DNA of 64,000 nt from contig MSED01000001.1 in NCBI GenBank assembly GCA_002099365.1, positions 4,078,183 to 4,142,182 of the forward strand, read 5' to 3'. Below are positions 33,564 to 43,446 of this stretch, piece by piece. Source of the DNA: Phialophora verrucosa. Its lineage: Eukaryota > Ascomycota > Eurotiomycetes > Chaetothyriales > Herpotrichiellaceae. Below the pieces are notes generated by a model, which had not been told where the DNA came from, did not search any database, and saw only the letters and a list, made by a program, of their open reading frames with translations. Made by a program: the position numbers and the translations under genes. Every line of letters begins with the position of its first letter. The first letter of the stretch is position 1.

Positions 33564-35218
33564 ATGGAGAAGTCACAGCGAGTCCAAGTTACGTCAAACC
33601 TTCCCGTGGCAGTCGAGAAGAGCCCCTATGATGGCCACCCAGATTCGACGCCTCAGATACTTCATGAGTTGGCAGAACGTGGCCACGCTGCAACCGACAG
33701 GCAAGTCTCTACCTCGGGGATCGTCACAGTATTGACTGACTGACCTAGATATGGGAAACCATTGATTGCCCTGGATGCTGCAGCAGAAGCCAGACTGCGG
33801 AGGAAGATCGATTGTTTTGTGGTACCCACAGTCGCGATCGTCTACCTCTTCTGTTTCGTTGATCGAGCCAATATTGGTGAGGTTTGATTCTTTCGTCCCT
33901 CTGTCCACCACTAACAGTCTTCCAAGGCAATGCAAGGCTTGCGGGATTCGAGAAAGACCTTGGTCTGCATGGCTACGACTACAACAAAGTCCTCTCAGCA
34001 TTTTACATTGGCTACATCTTCTTTGAGATGCCGTCGAGTTTCGCCTGCAAGTACTTTGGACCAGGATGGTGGATCCCGAGCATGACTATCGGTTTCGGTG
34101 TCTTTTCGATCGTCACCGGATTCTGCACGACCATTCGAAATGCCTCTGCGGTTCGATTCCTTCTCGGCATCTTTGAAGCCGGGACGCTGCCTGGCATCGC
34201 CTACTATCTTTCAAGGTGGTATCGACGAGACGAGCTGGTCTTCAGACTGTCCTGCTACATCATGATGTCCCCGCTGGCCGGCGCATTCGGCGGTCTTCTC
34301 GCATCTGCAATCTTGACACTCGACCATGTGGGCTACTTGCGGACCTGGAGAATGATATTTGTAATCGAAGGGATCATCACTTGCGGCTTGGGCGTCTTGG
34401 CTTTGTTCACGCTCACAGATCGACCCGAGACGGCAAAGTGGCTTACGCCTGACGAAAAGGATCTCGCTGTCGCCCGATTGAAATCCGAGCGGACGGCAAC
34501 AACTGAAGTTCTGGACGGTTTCACCATGAAGAAGATTCTCAAGGGAATTCTCAACCCCGTCACCCTCATGACAGCAGTCGTTTTTGGCCTGGGAAACATC
34601 ACAGCTCAAGGCCTGGCGTTCTTTGCACCAACAATTGTCAAGACGATTTACCCTCACAACAGCGTCGTCTCGCAACAGCTGCACACTGTACCGCCATACA
34701 TAGTGGGCGCAGCCTTCGTGCTCGGCCTGTCCTTTTTGAGCTGGAAGACGGGCCGCTACCTGATATACTACATCATCGCCCTTCCAATCACCATGTGCGG
34801 TTATGCAATATTCCTTGGGACGACGGGTCCAGCTGCTCGTTACGGCGCAACATTTCTGGTAGCCACCTCCGCCTTCCTGTTTGGTGCTATCAGCAATGCG
34901 TTGCTGTCGGCAAACGTGATCTCGGACACTGCCAGGTCAGCAGCCATCGGGACTAATGTGCTGTTGGGCAATATCGGGGGTTTGGTCTCTACATGGTCAT
35001 ACTTGCCCTTTGACGGTCCGAACTACCCGATCGGCAACGGTTTGAATCTCGCCTCGACATCGAGCTGTTTCGTCCTCTCTGTCACACTTCTTCTGTGGAT
35101 GAAGTACGACAATAAGAAGCGAGCTACTCGAGACGTTGACTCGGAACTAAATGGACTATCGATCAAGGATTTGCAAGACCTAGATTGGCAGCATCCAGCT
35201 TTCCGCTGGAAGCCATGA
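33564..35218 (+). CDS. MFS anion:cation symporter (Dal5/Tna1-type)
   Basis: Join 33564-33700, 33749-33876 and 33927-35218, 518 aa. The first intron (48 nt) has a GC donor (CAG|GCAAGT) and TAG acceptor; only this splice restores the frame (TDR-YGKPLIALD). The second is 50 nt with GTGAGG. The start is the ATG at 33564. Family marks: RLRRKIDCFVVPTVAIVYLF before helix 1, FVDRANIGNARLAG, the FYIGYIFFEMPSS helix, GIFEAGTLPGIAYYLSRWYRR and TDRPETAKWLTPDEK in the central loop. Twelve helices. Relatives take up allantoate, nicotinate, pantothenate or other carboxylates with protons. It is convergent with a Vps62-like gene. Substrate not predictable. Confidence 0.92.
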
Positions 35219-35397
35219 TCAATCTACAGGACCGAGGCTGGACTTGAGCATGAATTCTAGATGCCACAAGTCTGTTGCGCCAAGCTCTCCTGTCAGATAT
35301 ATTGGCAAGATCATATTAGATCACATGATACTACGTTTCCGATGCACCGACTCTTGAAACGCTTCGTTATTCAATATCCCTCCGGACCTCGCTCGCC

Positions 35398-36525
35398 CTA
35401 ATACACAGGATATATGCCCATCCAACTTCCATGTCGACTTGGCGGGGTCGGTCCGTTGATATCGCCCTTTACGAAATGCGGAAGAATTTCCCCGGCAAGA
35501 ATAACCCCGGCAGCGAAAGGCAGGAACTTGGTCAATTCGTCACCTGCAGCGGCTTCGACGATTTCGGCGACTGCGCCAGGAGTGATGTGGGTCGAGGTTC
35601 CCTCTGGACCCCATCGGAATGGATAAGTCAACCAGCTGGGAGGTGTAACACCGGCAAAATCGGCCGAGACCAGCTCGTACTTCTTGGAGCAGTCCAGTTT
35701 GTAGTTGCTCACAGCTGTGTCGTTGCGGATGAAGAAGTCAAATCCGGCGGGAATGCCCCCAATCTTCCTAAACTCTGTCGGATTCGATCCTGCGCGGGAG
35801 AAATTTGCATGTCCATTCCGCGAGGAAAAAATGACCGGTTGTGTGCTCTGGAATGTAAAGGCTTGCTCGATCAGGTCGCCGGTGAAGAATTGGCCCTTTG
35901 CATGCTGCGAAAGCCAAATACTGTCAAGCTTTAGTGTCGTGTTGTTGACGCGAATCATGCACATCTCCCAGTCTCCCACATGCTCACCGAGTGGTGACAG
36001 ATTGATATCTCCAGAACTTGTTATGCTGTCCATGATCAGACCGTCAACGTGGAGGGTGCCTGGTCCGTTGTACGCATTGAAGAACCAGAACTGCAAGTCT
36101 GTGTAGGGCATGCCAGGCTGCCAGAATGCACGGACGTACGCTTTCGCAGCCGAGAAGTCACCCTTCTTGCCGTCGTCCTTTAGCTGCAGATAGTATTGAC
36201 TGTCTTTGCCTGTTTGTGGCAGATTTGCGGCTGTCGGTTTGCCCAGTGACTTTGTCTTCTTGGCCTTCTTGTCGATGACTTCGATCAACTCGGAATGGTT
36301 TAGAAAGTCTTCGACGGACGTGTTGAAGTACTTCTCATCAGGATGCAGATTGAGAACCGGGCCATATTTGCCAATGAGCGTCTTGATTTGTTCAAGGGTT
36401 AGTGGTTTGGCGGTTGTGCTGATGGCCGTTGGTGTTACGAGACCTCGAACGCTGGATTGGACCACCTGCGGTTGAACTGCGATGGCATCGGTGTATATAT
36501 GGTGGTCATCGGCGGAGACAGACAT
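35398..36525 (-). CDS. Vps62-family protein
   Basis: A single exon encodes 375 aa, ATG at 36525. Diagnostic segments of the Vps62 family are IGKYGPVLNLHPDEKYFNTS near residue 50, DLQFWFFNAYNGPG, and GEHVGDWEMCMIRV near the middle. No signal peptide or membrane segment is obvious; a mildly hydrophobic stretch (FLPFAAGVILAGEIL) lies near the C-terminus. Yeast Vps62 was linked to vacuolar sorting by mutant screens; a molecular activity is not established. The chain is shorter than some plant homologues. Divergent from a cupin gene across ~1 kb. Confidence 0.85.
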   Translation of the reverse strand: MSVSADDHHIYTDAIAVQPQVVQSSVRGLVTPTAISTTAKPLTLEQIKTLIGKYGPVLNLHPDEKYFNTSVEDFLNHSELIEVIDKKAKKTKSLGKPTAANLPQTGKDSQYYLQLKDDGKKGDFSAAKAYVRAFWQPGMPYTDLQFWFFNAYNGPGTLHVDGLIMDSITSSGDINLSPLGEHVGDWEMCMIRVNNTTLKLDSIWLSQHAKGQFFTGDLIEQAFTFQSTQPVIFSSRNGHANFSRAGSNPTEFRKIGGIPAGFDFFIRNDTAVSNYKLDCSKKYELVSADFAGVTPPSWLTYPFRWGPEGTSTHITPGAVAEIVEAAAGDELTKFLPFAAGVILAGEILPHFVKGDINGPTPPSRHGSWMGIYPVY

Positions 36526-37518
36526 GGTGAAGGTCGTGAGGAGAGAAGACCATGTCGGAAAGATGTGTCTGGGAGGGCTTCAGGCTGCATATAAGCCAGC
36601 CGCTGCGGTTCACCGCAGCCTGGTATGAGCTGACGGCCAAGGATGTTTTCTATCAGCCCATTACTCTTCATTGGATGATGCTTCGTGTAGCACTAGCCAC
36701 GTGAGGGGAACTGATATGGTCCTATGATGGCTCGACACGCATGTGAGGCTGGCCAAGAAACGGTGTTTGCTCTCCTGAAAAGCTGGGTTGGAATGGCGGC
36801 CAATCACCCAGGCGTTCAGCAGGTTTACAAAAATGCCGGCTCATTTGATCTCGATGAGCCACGAGCCAGTGTACCTGTATGTCTGGATACGGGGTCTTGA
36901 TAAGGCTGACACTAAGCCAAGTCAGCTGTACCACAATGTGAAGTTCAGCCCCGACATTGCAAGGGGTAAACGTTGAGCAATCTCAGCGGAGCTGATCTTA
37001 GTAGGCGGAGCTGGGCGGCAGAGTTGGTTGCATCAAGGCTCGGCATCACTCACATGGCGTTAAAATGCAGCAGAAGAGTGTCTTAGCATGTGTGACAAGA
37101 CTGCCGACCAGGCAGGCACCAAGCATGGAGTTTCGCATTCCACGGAGTTGTCTGAGAAAATGTAGAGGATGACCAAGCCTGGATTGAGACAGCTTCCCGC
37201 TTTGGTAAATCGAAGCGGAACCTCTTGGTCATCAGCCAATAGCATCGGCTTCTTTCCAGGGACGACTCGACGATGATATGAAGTGAGTATGACGGATCGA
37301 GTAGGATGACAATGTCGGAAACAAAATACGACAATTGAATATCTGCGAGCGAATGAGGAATCAATGAGGTCCCCGATGAACCACCAAGTCAAGGAGCTCG
37401 ATGCTACCCAGCATGGGAAATGCCTCGAGCCGAGCAAGGCACATTGATATAAATACTGGGGAGCATGCCGAAGGCACATCACCACAACTAAGCAGTACAG
37501 ATTGTCCCAAGCTACGGC
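36526..37518. promoter_or_regulatory. Divergent spacer, Vps62-like / cupin
   Basis: 993 bp between divergent starts. A classic TATAAATA at 37448-37455 lies about 65 bp before the cupin ATG. Open frames here (36722-36934 minus, 37060-37485 minus) have no protein-like features. Confidence 0.5.
37448..37455 (+). promoter_or_regulatory. TATA box of the cupin gene
   Basis: TATAAATA, consensus match, about 64-71 bp upstream of the ATG at 37519; spacing fits a short 5' leader. Confidence 0.6.
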
Positions 37519-38050
37519 ATGGCACCCTCACTCGATATGAACCTGCGATGGCAAGATCAGAACGTGGTCAAGGTTGACGGGCAATGGACAGTTGATGGGT
37601 AAGCACAGTGGTACATCAGAGAAACCCACCGCTGATGGGATCCATAGCCGCCCAGTCGTCACGATCGAGCCGGCCTACCAACAACAACCTTCTAACATCC
37701 CTGGCATGACATACGTTGGCCTGAAGGTCACTGCCCCAGTCGGTGCTGCAACTCCTCCCCACAAGCATGGAGGGGCAGCCGTGGTGGCCAACATGATCAA
37801 AGGTCGCATGCTGAACCAAATGGTGTGCGATGGACAGAGCCATGGACCCAAAATATATTCCGAGGGCGAGAGCTGGTATGAACCTCCAGGATGTCACCAT
37901 GTCAGGAGCGAAAATGCGGGGGACGAAGAAGCGGTGTTCGTTGCCAATCTGATCATTGAGACCAAAAAGATAGAGGAACTGGGCATTCTTAATGCCCTGG
38001 TGCAGATTGATGCGGACGAGGAGGAGAAAAAGCGCAAGGAGTCGTTGTGA
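37519..38050 (+). CDS. Small single-domain cupin
   Basis: Join 37519-37598 and 37648-38050, 49-nt intron (GTAAGC, TCCATAG), 160 aa. Splicing gives QWTVDGRPVVTIEP at the junction. Cupin motif 1 is approximated by PPHKHGGAAVVANMIKGRM, where the first two metal-ligand His are present (HKH) but the usual Glu is not obvious; motif 2 is PPGCHHVRSEN with a His pair. A metal site is likely but incomplete. No signal peptide, so cytosolic. Fungal small cupins include isomerases and oxygenases of diverse pathways; no substrate can be named. The C-terminus is very charged (DADEEEKKRKE). A good TATA box precedes it. Confidence 0.82.
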
Positions 38051-38343
38051 TCGGGTAAGGGACTGCTGGAGCACCGTGTGGCTCACTGTGCGAGTACGTA
38101 CCAAACACCTGACACCGCCCCTCGATCCTATTGCGGCATTCCACGGACCATAGCGAGCTGAGGTGAACATTCTGGGCAATTCGGCAATCAGAAGTCTAGA
38201 TTCTCGAGCTCAAGAATGAATGCCATATGAACCTTCTACTGTATTGGGCCGTCCAAAGGCCTAACGAGGGTAGCTTTAACCTGCCGTTCTGGTAACCCGT
38301 CGCCGCACATAATCTGATCAGCTTTCTCACATGCTCTGCACTC

Positions 38344-39296
38344 TCACACCATATTCAACACGAGTACCGTGCATGCTACCATGAGCACACCTAGTCCGAC
38401 TCGTGTCTTGACGGCGTCGTCCGTCGCTGAAGGCGACGCAGCCGACCCCGTCGCGGAGGCACTTCCAGATTCACTGCCGGAGCTTGAGCCCTCAGAGCCT
38501 GCCCCGGTCGATGATGCCGTAGCGGTGGCAAGTGTTGGCGATGGTGTGATGCTGGGACCAGGGCCGGCAGTGATCATATCCCCGTTCCCACCTGGGTATG
38601 TCCCTCCAGCAGCAGCAACAAAGTCTGGAGGCACCCCAGTCTGGTTGCTGGCGAAGAAGTACATCGCGGCAGCTGGTGTCTGACCTAAGTTCGACTCATC
38701 CAGGAACTCCGTCAGATTGAAGCTCGTCCGGTTTGTAGCGTTGTAACCCTCGAAAGCTGGTGGGAATGTGAAATTCTCGCGCTGGAAGAAGGCATATAAG
38801 ATGTATCGATGGGCGGAGGAGTTTGTTGGGGGAGCAGGCCCGCGGTATGGCGCTCGTGGCTCCGTCGTGTTAATGAGTTGACTGGTGCCATCAGCAGCTT
38901 GTGGGGCCGTTGTCATATTGGTCTGCAGCCAGTGGAGTATGAATCGAGAGGTGGGAGCTTGAGGGTATCTGGCGTCTGGATCGACCATGAGGAGGGTATA
39001 GGAGCCATTGTAGCTCGCGATGGACTCGAATCTTGAGGGATCAACGGCCACGGTAGGTTCTCGAGACGGAACTGTGCATTGTCAGTGGCCAGTAACACTC
39101 TGTGGGGGGGGGAAGGCTTACCGGTCACGCCGAAGAGTTGACCTTCGGCGACGACAAGTGGATTGCCATTGTTGAGGAATGTGACAGCGAGTGCTGTATC
39201 GTTTGGAGCCTCCGGGAAGCCAAAGTCTGGTGGAGGAATGCTGAGTGCAGGCCTCGCGCAGAGAAGGAGCAGAGCCAGTGCTGGGATGGAAAGCAT
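38344..39296 (-). CDS. Secreted PEBP-like protein, probably GPI-anchored
   Basis: Complement(join(38344-39071, 39122-39296)), 50-nt intron carrying a run of C, 300 aa. An N-terminal signal peptide (ALALLLLCARPALS) is followed by the PEBP fold: YTLLMVDPDARYPQAP, the anion-pocket D-P-D motif, then FILHWLQTN, then PPTNSSAHRYILYAFFQ (the variant of the conserved G-x-HRY block). Several N-x-S/T sites (NMT, NTT, NRT, NLT) indicate glycosylation. The last 80 residues are Ser/Ala/Thr-rich and end in a hydrophobic helix (VGLGVLMVACTVLVLNMV), the layout of a GPI-anchor signal. Surface-exposed phospholipid- or ligand-binding protein; precise role unknown. Convergent with the cupin gene. Confidence 0.87.
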
Positions 39297-39932
39297 CGTG
39301 ACAAGATGCCAGTGCCGCTGTTGTTAGCAGAATAACACACAGAGAGAGGTTCAGCGACCAAGTCCAGCAGATGTCGCCATTATGTGTACTCCCTCAGGCA
39401 TTGCCGACGCATCGTGTTCCCGAGTTCAAGTCATATCGACGACGTCATTCCCAAGACGGCGATTGGCCGTTCCATTCTATTCTGAAGTTGATTTGTCTCA
39501 TTCCTGTCACAGAGCTCTCTTGGCTGCGTGGATGCCGAGACACGTTGCTGCGCCATCGATGTTGGGTAGATGGCAGCTCTGAATTCGTCCAGAGAGAGAG
39601 AACGTGTCTCGAGCTACGCAGTCTCGGTCACTCGTTTCTCGCTCGAGTTGCCATAACGTGGGGTCCGAAGAATGCCCGGATCGTGATGCTCATCTTCTCG
39701 CAAATCAAAGTGTCAAAAAAAAAAACAACAACTTATGAAACGTGCAGTTGATGGCGCCCGGGGGTGGAAAAGGAGTCCTTTACAGGGTTTGACAGAACCT
39801 GAGCGAAGCGATGAATCAGACTGCGCCATGTTCACGGCCATGGCTCTTCGAAACTTGCCTTTGCTTACCATGTACCGAACAAGGGCATACATCAGGCTCG
39901 TGCAAGTGACATGCTAACGTCTAGATTCCTCA
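39297..39932. other. Intergenic, A-rich tract, no gene seen
   Basis: Open frames (39371-39751 and others) look random. A pure A run of 12 at 39715-39726 followed by CAACAACAA is the only notable feature; whether it is a retroposed tail is unclear. Confidence 0.4.
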
Positions 39933-41067
39933 ATGCCAGAACCACTGGCGATAGCGGTCGCTGTCGCCTCTCTGGTGACAAACGCCTACAAAAATTGCCA
40001 CGGAGTGTACCAGACTGACAGAATTCAAGCAGACACCAAGACACCTCTTCTTCCTCTCACAAGATCAAGCTTATCTTCAAGTAGAGGAGCTGGCCATGTT
40101 ATGAGCTCACCTTTCCGACCACAAGATGACACTCAGCATTGCCAATCCGTCGCAAGCTAGTAAGCTCACAAATACTCCCCTTAAATGCGAAACTTGCAAC
40201 ATCTGGCATCTGGCTCTTGTTACCAGGATGGAAGACAGCATTAACACCCACGCCCTGGTGACAGCAGTTGACCATATCAACACCCGCACCGCGATGTCAG
40301 TGCAGACATCAATGCCACCACAGCCGCCACCAATCGATTTGAAAGAAGTACTAGAAATGAAAGAGAAGCTCGAGCATCTATTAAATGCCTTCAGGAGTGC
40401 AGAAGACCGTCATACAGAGCGTGGAGTGGTATTGAACAACCGCTTTTCAACCGTCCGACGTTTAGCACCTTCTGCCGACTCGATCACAGGCGCAACATCT
40501 AACGCGAACACGGTGACGCCCAGTGCAATTGCCACTCTTTCACCATCCGTCCTCCCGGTCTCTTGTCCAAGGAGCTCTGCGGCGATCGACCCTTCTATTA
40601 CGGCCTTGGAAGGCATTTCAAGCTCTTCCACCTACCAGACTACGGTAGCTACACTGCATCGTGGACAATCAATACTGTCGGCGCAGATGCTTGTTCCCCT
40701 TCTTAGACGCGACCGCAAATCCGTCATGCGATCTAAAAAATGAGCCTTTCAGGTCTTCGTCAAGGACCTTGAGAAGTCATCTATCGCCTTATTATTGGAC
40801 GCCTATACTCTTATTGATAGTTTGAGAAGCCGGCTTGAAGACTTCAATAGCATACCTCCACACATTTTTGATCTTACATTTCGTGGCAAGTCGCTGAGTG
40901 ATGGAACTTTGCTTAAGGACAACGATGTCAATCATCTTTCGGCTCTATACGGTTGCTTGCGAGCAAGATCACCTACGAACTCTGGATGTGGGAAGACGAA
41001 TCGCTCGATCCACCTTTTCACCTCCGCTTCTGGCGGTCGACCAGTCTCGCCTCTTCGTTCGAATTGA
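39933..41067 (+). pseudogene. Decayed gene: fungal STAND-type N-terminus plus ubiquitin-like domain
   Basis: The ATG at 39933 starts MPEPLAIAVAVASLVTNAYK, the typical opening of fungal NLR/STAND N-terminal domains. Near 40010 the reading must shift frame to continue as EFKQTPRHLFFLSQDQAYLQ. It then meets TGA at about 40102, and a long open stretch (40126-40740) with a Pro-rich, Ser/Thr-rich middle ends at TGA 40741-40743. The same frame continues past this stop to 41067 with a clear ubiquitin-like segment: QVFVKDLEKSSIALLLDAY, SIPPHIFDLTFRGKSLSDG and TLLKDNDVNHLSALYG. These align with ubiquitin's start, its IPP...F-G-K-L-DG block and its L-D...STL block. No C-terminal Gly-Gly was found. Both TGA codons could come from CGA by one C-to-T change. 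Introns could account for one break, not all. Confidence 0.6.
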
Positions 41068-41644
41068 CAGAACAGCATTCTGTTGGTGGGCATGGCAGAC
41101 CCGAGCATGCGGCGAGAGCCGTGCTTTCGGTACGCTTACTCGACCTCTGCCGGAAAGATTCAGGACGGAGACAAAGTTCTCTCCGGTCAAGCTTGAATGA
41201 AGCGTGACATCCGAGGCTTAGTTGGGTCCTGGACGAAACTCCTCGATGCAGGTCTGCTGTGTAGTCTTGCTTGTAACCGGGATGGCAGATGTGCATACCG
41301 GTCGCAAGTCGGACCCCAGACCGTTTACCCCGATATCCCCGCTTTATGTTGACAACAGACGGTATGTTTAATTGGTCCGTTCCAACTTCAACAGGAAAAT
41401 GCAGATCATTTCGAATGCAAAGGCCAGGGTTATACCTTTCCGGTTAACGGCAGTTGACCGCATTGATGTACAAAGACAGGTTTGGGAGTTTACACAACAA
41501 CCTCGTTTGTACTCCGCTCGTGAGGGGTTGCAACGTCATGATTTAGATGCAGGTCCGGCCTATATATTGATCATGGTGTAGGAGAAATGCAGCAGCGTTC
41601 TTAGCTGTCGCCGAAGCTTCCCCCACTTACCAAAGCGAAGCAAG
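41068..41644. promoter_or_regulatory. Upstream region of the Yellow-like gene
   Basis: An open frame at 40953-41207 may be a further decayed tail of the preceding pseudogene. TATATATTG at 41561-41569 lies ~75-85 bp before the ATG at 41645 and is a probable TATA box. Remainder unremarkable. Confidence 0.45.
41561..41569 (+). promoter_or_regulatory. Probable TATA box of the Yellow-like gene
   Basis: TATATATTG, about 75-85 bp upstream of the start codon; position fits, sequence is near-consensus. Confidence 0.45.
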
Positions 41645-42883
41645 ATGAGATTCTATACTCTGCTGTTGAGCGTGCTGCTTGCGCTGCTGCCTTCAGTCAC
41701 TGTTGCTCAGGATCCTCGTGTCAAAGTTGCACTCACACTCCAGCATCCTGTGAACGGTGTCAGTACAACGCCAGATGGACGCCTGTTTGTCTTATATGCT
41801 CGAGTCGACGGATCTACCGGCCCCACGGTCGCTGAGTGGCACAACGGCAGCGATCCTACACCGTACCCAAATGCAGAATGGAATTCGTATACTGCAGGAA
41901 GCGACCCAACGACTCACCTGATCCGAATCAATTCTCTACGGATTGGCCCGGATGGAACCTTGTGGCTCGTTGATACCGGATCTCCGAGCTTTGGCGAGCC
42001 GGTCATCCTACCGGAGGGACCAAAACTCGTGCAAGTGAACTTGACCACGAACAGCGTGAAGAGAGTTTACAGTCTCGGAAGTGAGTATCCTCGGCAATGC
42101 TGCGGTGAAGCGATGCTGTCGGGGGAGTGGGAAGTTCGTCTCGCTAACTTTCGCAGACGTCACCCTTGCGACCAGTCTGATCGATGATGTCCGCTTTAAT
42201 CCTGCTGTTGGGCTTGCGTACATTACCGACGCCGGCGCACCAGCGCTCATTGTGCTCGACCTTGACTCTGGCGAGGCAAGACGGGTCCTCGAAGACGATC
42301 CCAGCACCAAAGGATTCATGCCACCATCTGGCGAAGGCAAGCTCATGCGCAACTCCCAGGGAGGATTTGAATACATCTATGCCGACCAACACGAGGTATC
42401 GCCGGACGGGCAGTATTACTATTACCAACCATGCGAAGGCGGCATGTCCCGAATCGAGACGCAGTACCTGAACGAAGCATTCTACAACTCCTCATTTGCC
42501 AGCGTCCTTTCACAGTACCCCGAGCCATTTGCTATGACGCCTTCTACGGGTGGAACTGCCATCGACGCGGACGGTAACATATACAACAGCGACACTGATC
42601 GACAGGCAATCATCAAGATTGCACCAAATGGAACCTGGACTACATGTATGTATCCCATGTCCCATAAACCGAGCATCTTTGCTGATTTTGGTAAGTGGTT
42701 CAAGATCCCCGACTTCTGTGGGTTGACGCCATGTGGATTGATACCTACGGCAAGTTGTGGATGCCGGCTGCTCAACTGAATCGAGGCACTCCTTTCAACA
42801 ATGGGACGAGCTTTGTGCAGAAGCCTCTGTATGTCTATACCATCGATATCGGAGTGGGGCCCTCGCCAATAGATCATGCATAA
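41645..42883 (+). CDS. Secreted Yellow / major-royal-jelly-protein family member
   Basis: Join 41645-42080, 42157-42645 and 42696-42883 (introns 76 nt and 50 nt, the second ending GGTAAG), 370 aa. A signal peptide (LLLSVLLALLPSVTVAQ) precedes the beta-propeller. The family blades are recognisable: VNGVSTTPDGRLFVLYAR, SLRIGPDGTLWLVDTGSP, LIDDVRFNPAVGLAYITDAG, GGTAIDADGNIYNSDTD, and LVQDPRLLWVDAMWIDTYG, which only appears after removing intron 2. Asn-x-Thr/Ser sites fit secretion. Insect members include Yellow (melanin pathway) and royal jelly proteins; fungal members are uncharacterised to my knowledge, and a lactonase-like or ligand-binding propeller is likely. Complete, with no lesion, despite lying beside a decayed gene. 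Confidence 0.9.
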
Positions 42884-43446
42884 GCCGCCAAGTGGTTGCA
42901 AAGGTGGTTGGTGTCCATTTGCTCGTGGAGCTTGTCGCTGCTTCAGGAGCCAAATCTATGACCGAGATTGGGTCCCGGGTAACTCAATTTATACATCTCC
43001 TCTGCAACTTGTCCTATGCCGTCGGACCGTCTCTAAATGGGAGATTGGCCGCTTCGGATGGAGAGTCAGGAGAGGTAAGTCGAATCCTTGGCAGGTCGAG
43101 TCTGCCAAGTTAGTCACGAGGGTTTCGTGCAATCAAAGCAAACAAGTTCCGATTGCTTGTCTTGTCCCGCGCCATTTCCACGACCCGAGCACACACAGGG
43201 GATTCCGCTCCGTGCTATCTCCCTATGTAGCTTAGGAGCGACGAGTGAAGCTCTCCGCATGAGTGTCCGCTTGACCTGCATTTAATGTCAGACAGAAACA
43301 GCCAGCGAATGGAGTTCGGTCTTGGTCCTGCGGCCGAGACGCGCTCGGCCGATCAATGCGCGATTTAATCTGATAAGATTTGATCATCGCAAGGCTGTCC
43401 TCCTGGTCATGCTACCTACTCGACAATTCCCTGTTCTGCTCGCGGA
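42884..43446. other. Intergenic, no gene seen
   Basis: Spacer between two plus-strand genes; contains the promoter of the AIF-like gene. Open frames (42876-43235, 43088-43285) look random. Confidence 0.45.

Noticed and set aside
39715..39735. A-run as the 3' tail of a retroposed gene or LINE
   Set aside because: No reverse transcriptase, processed-gene copy or target duplication was seen next to it.
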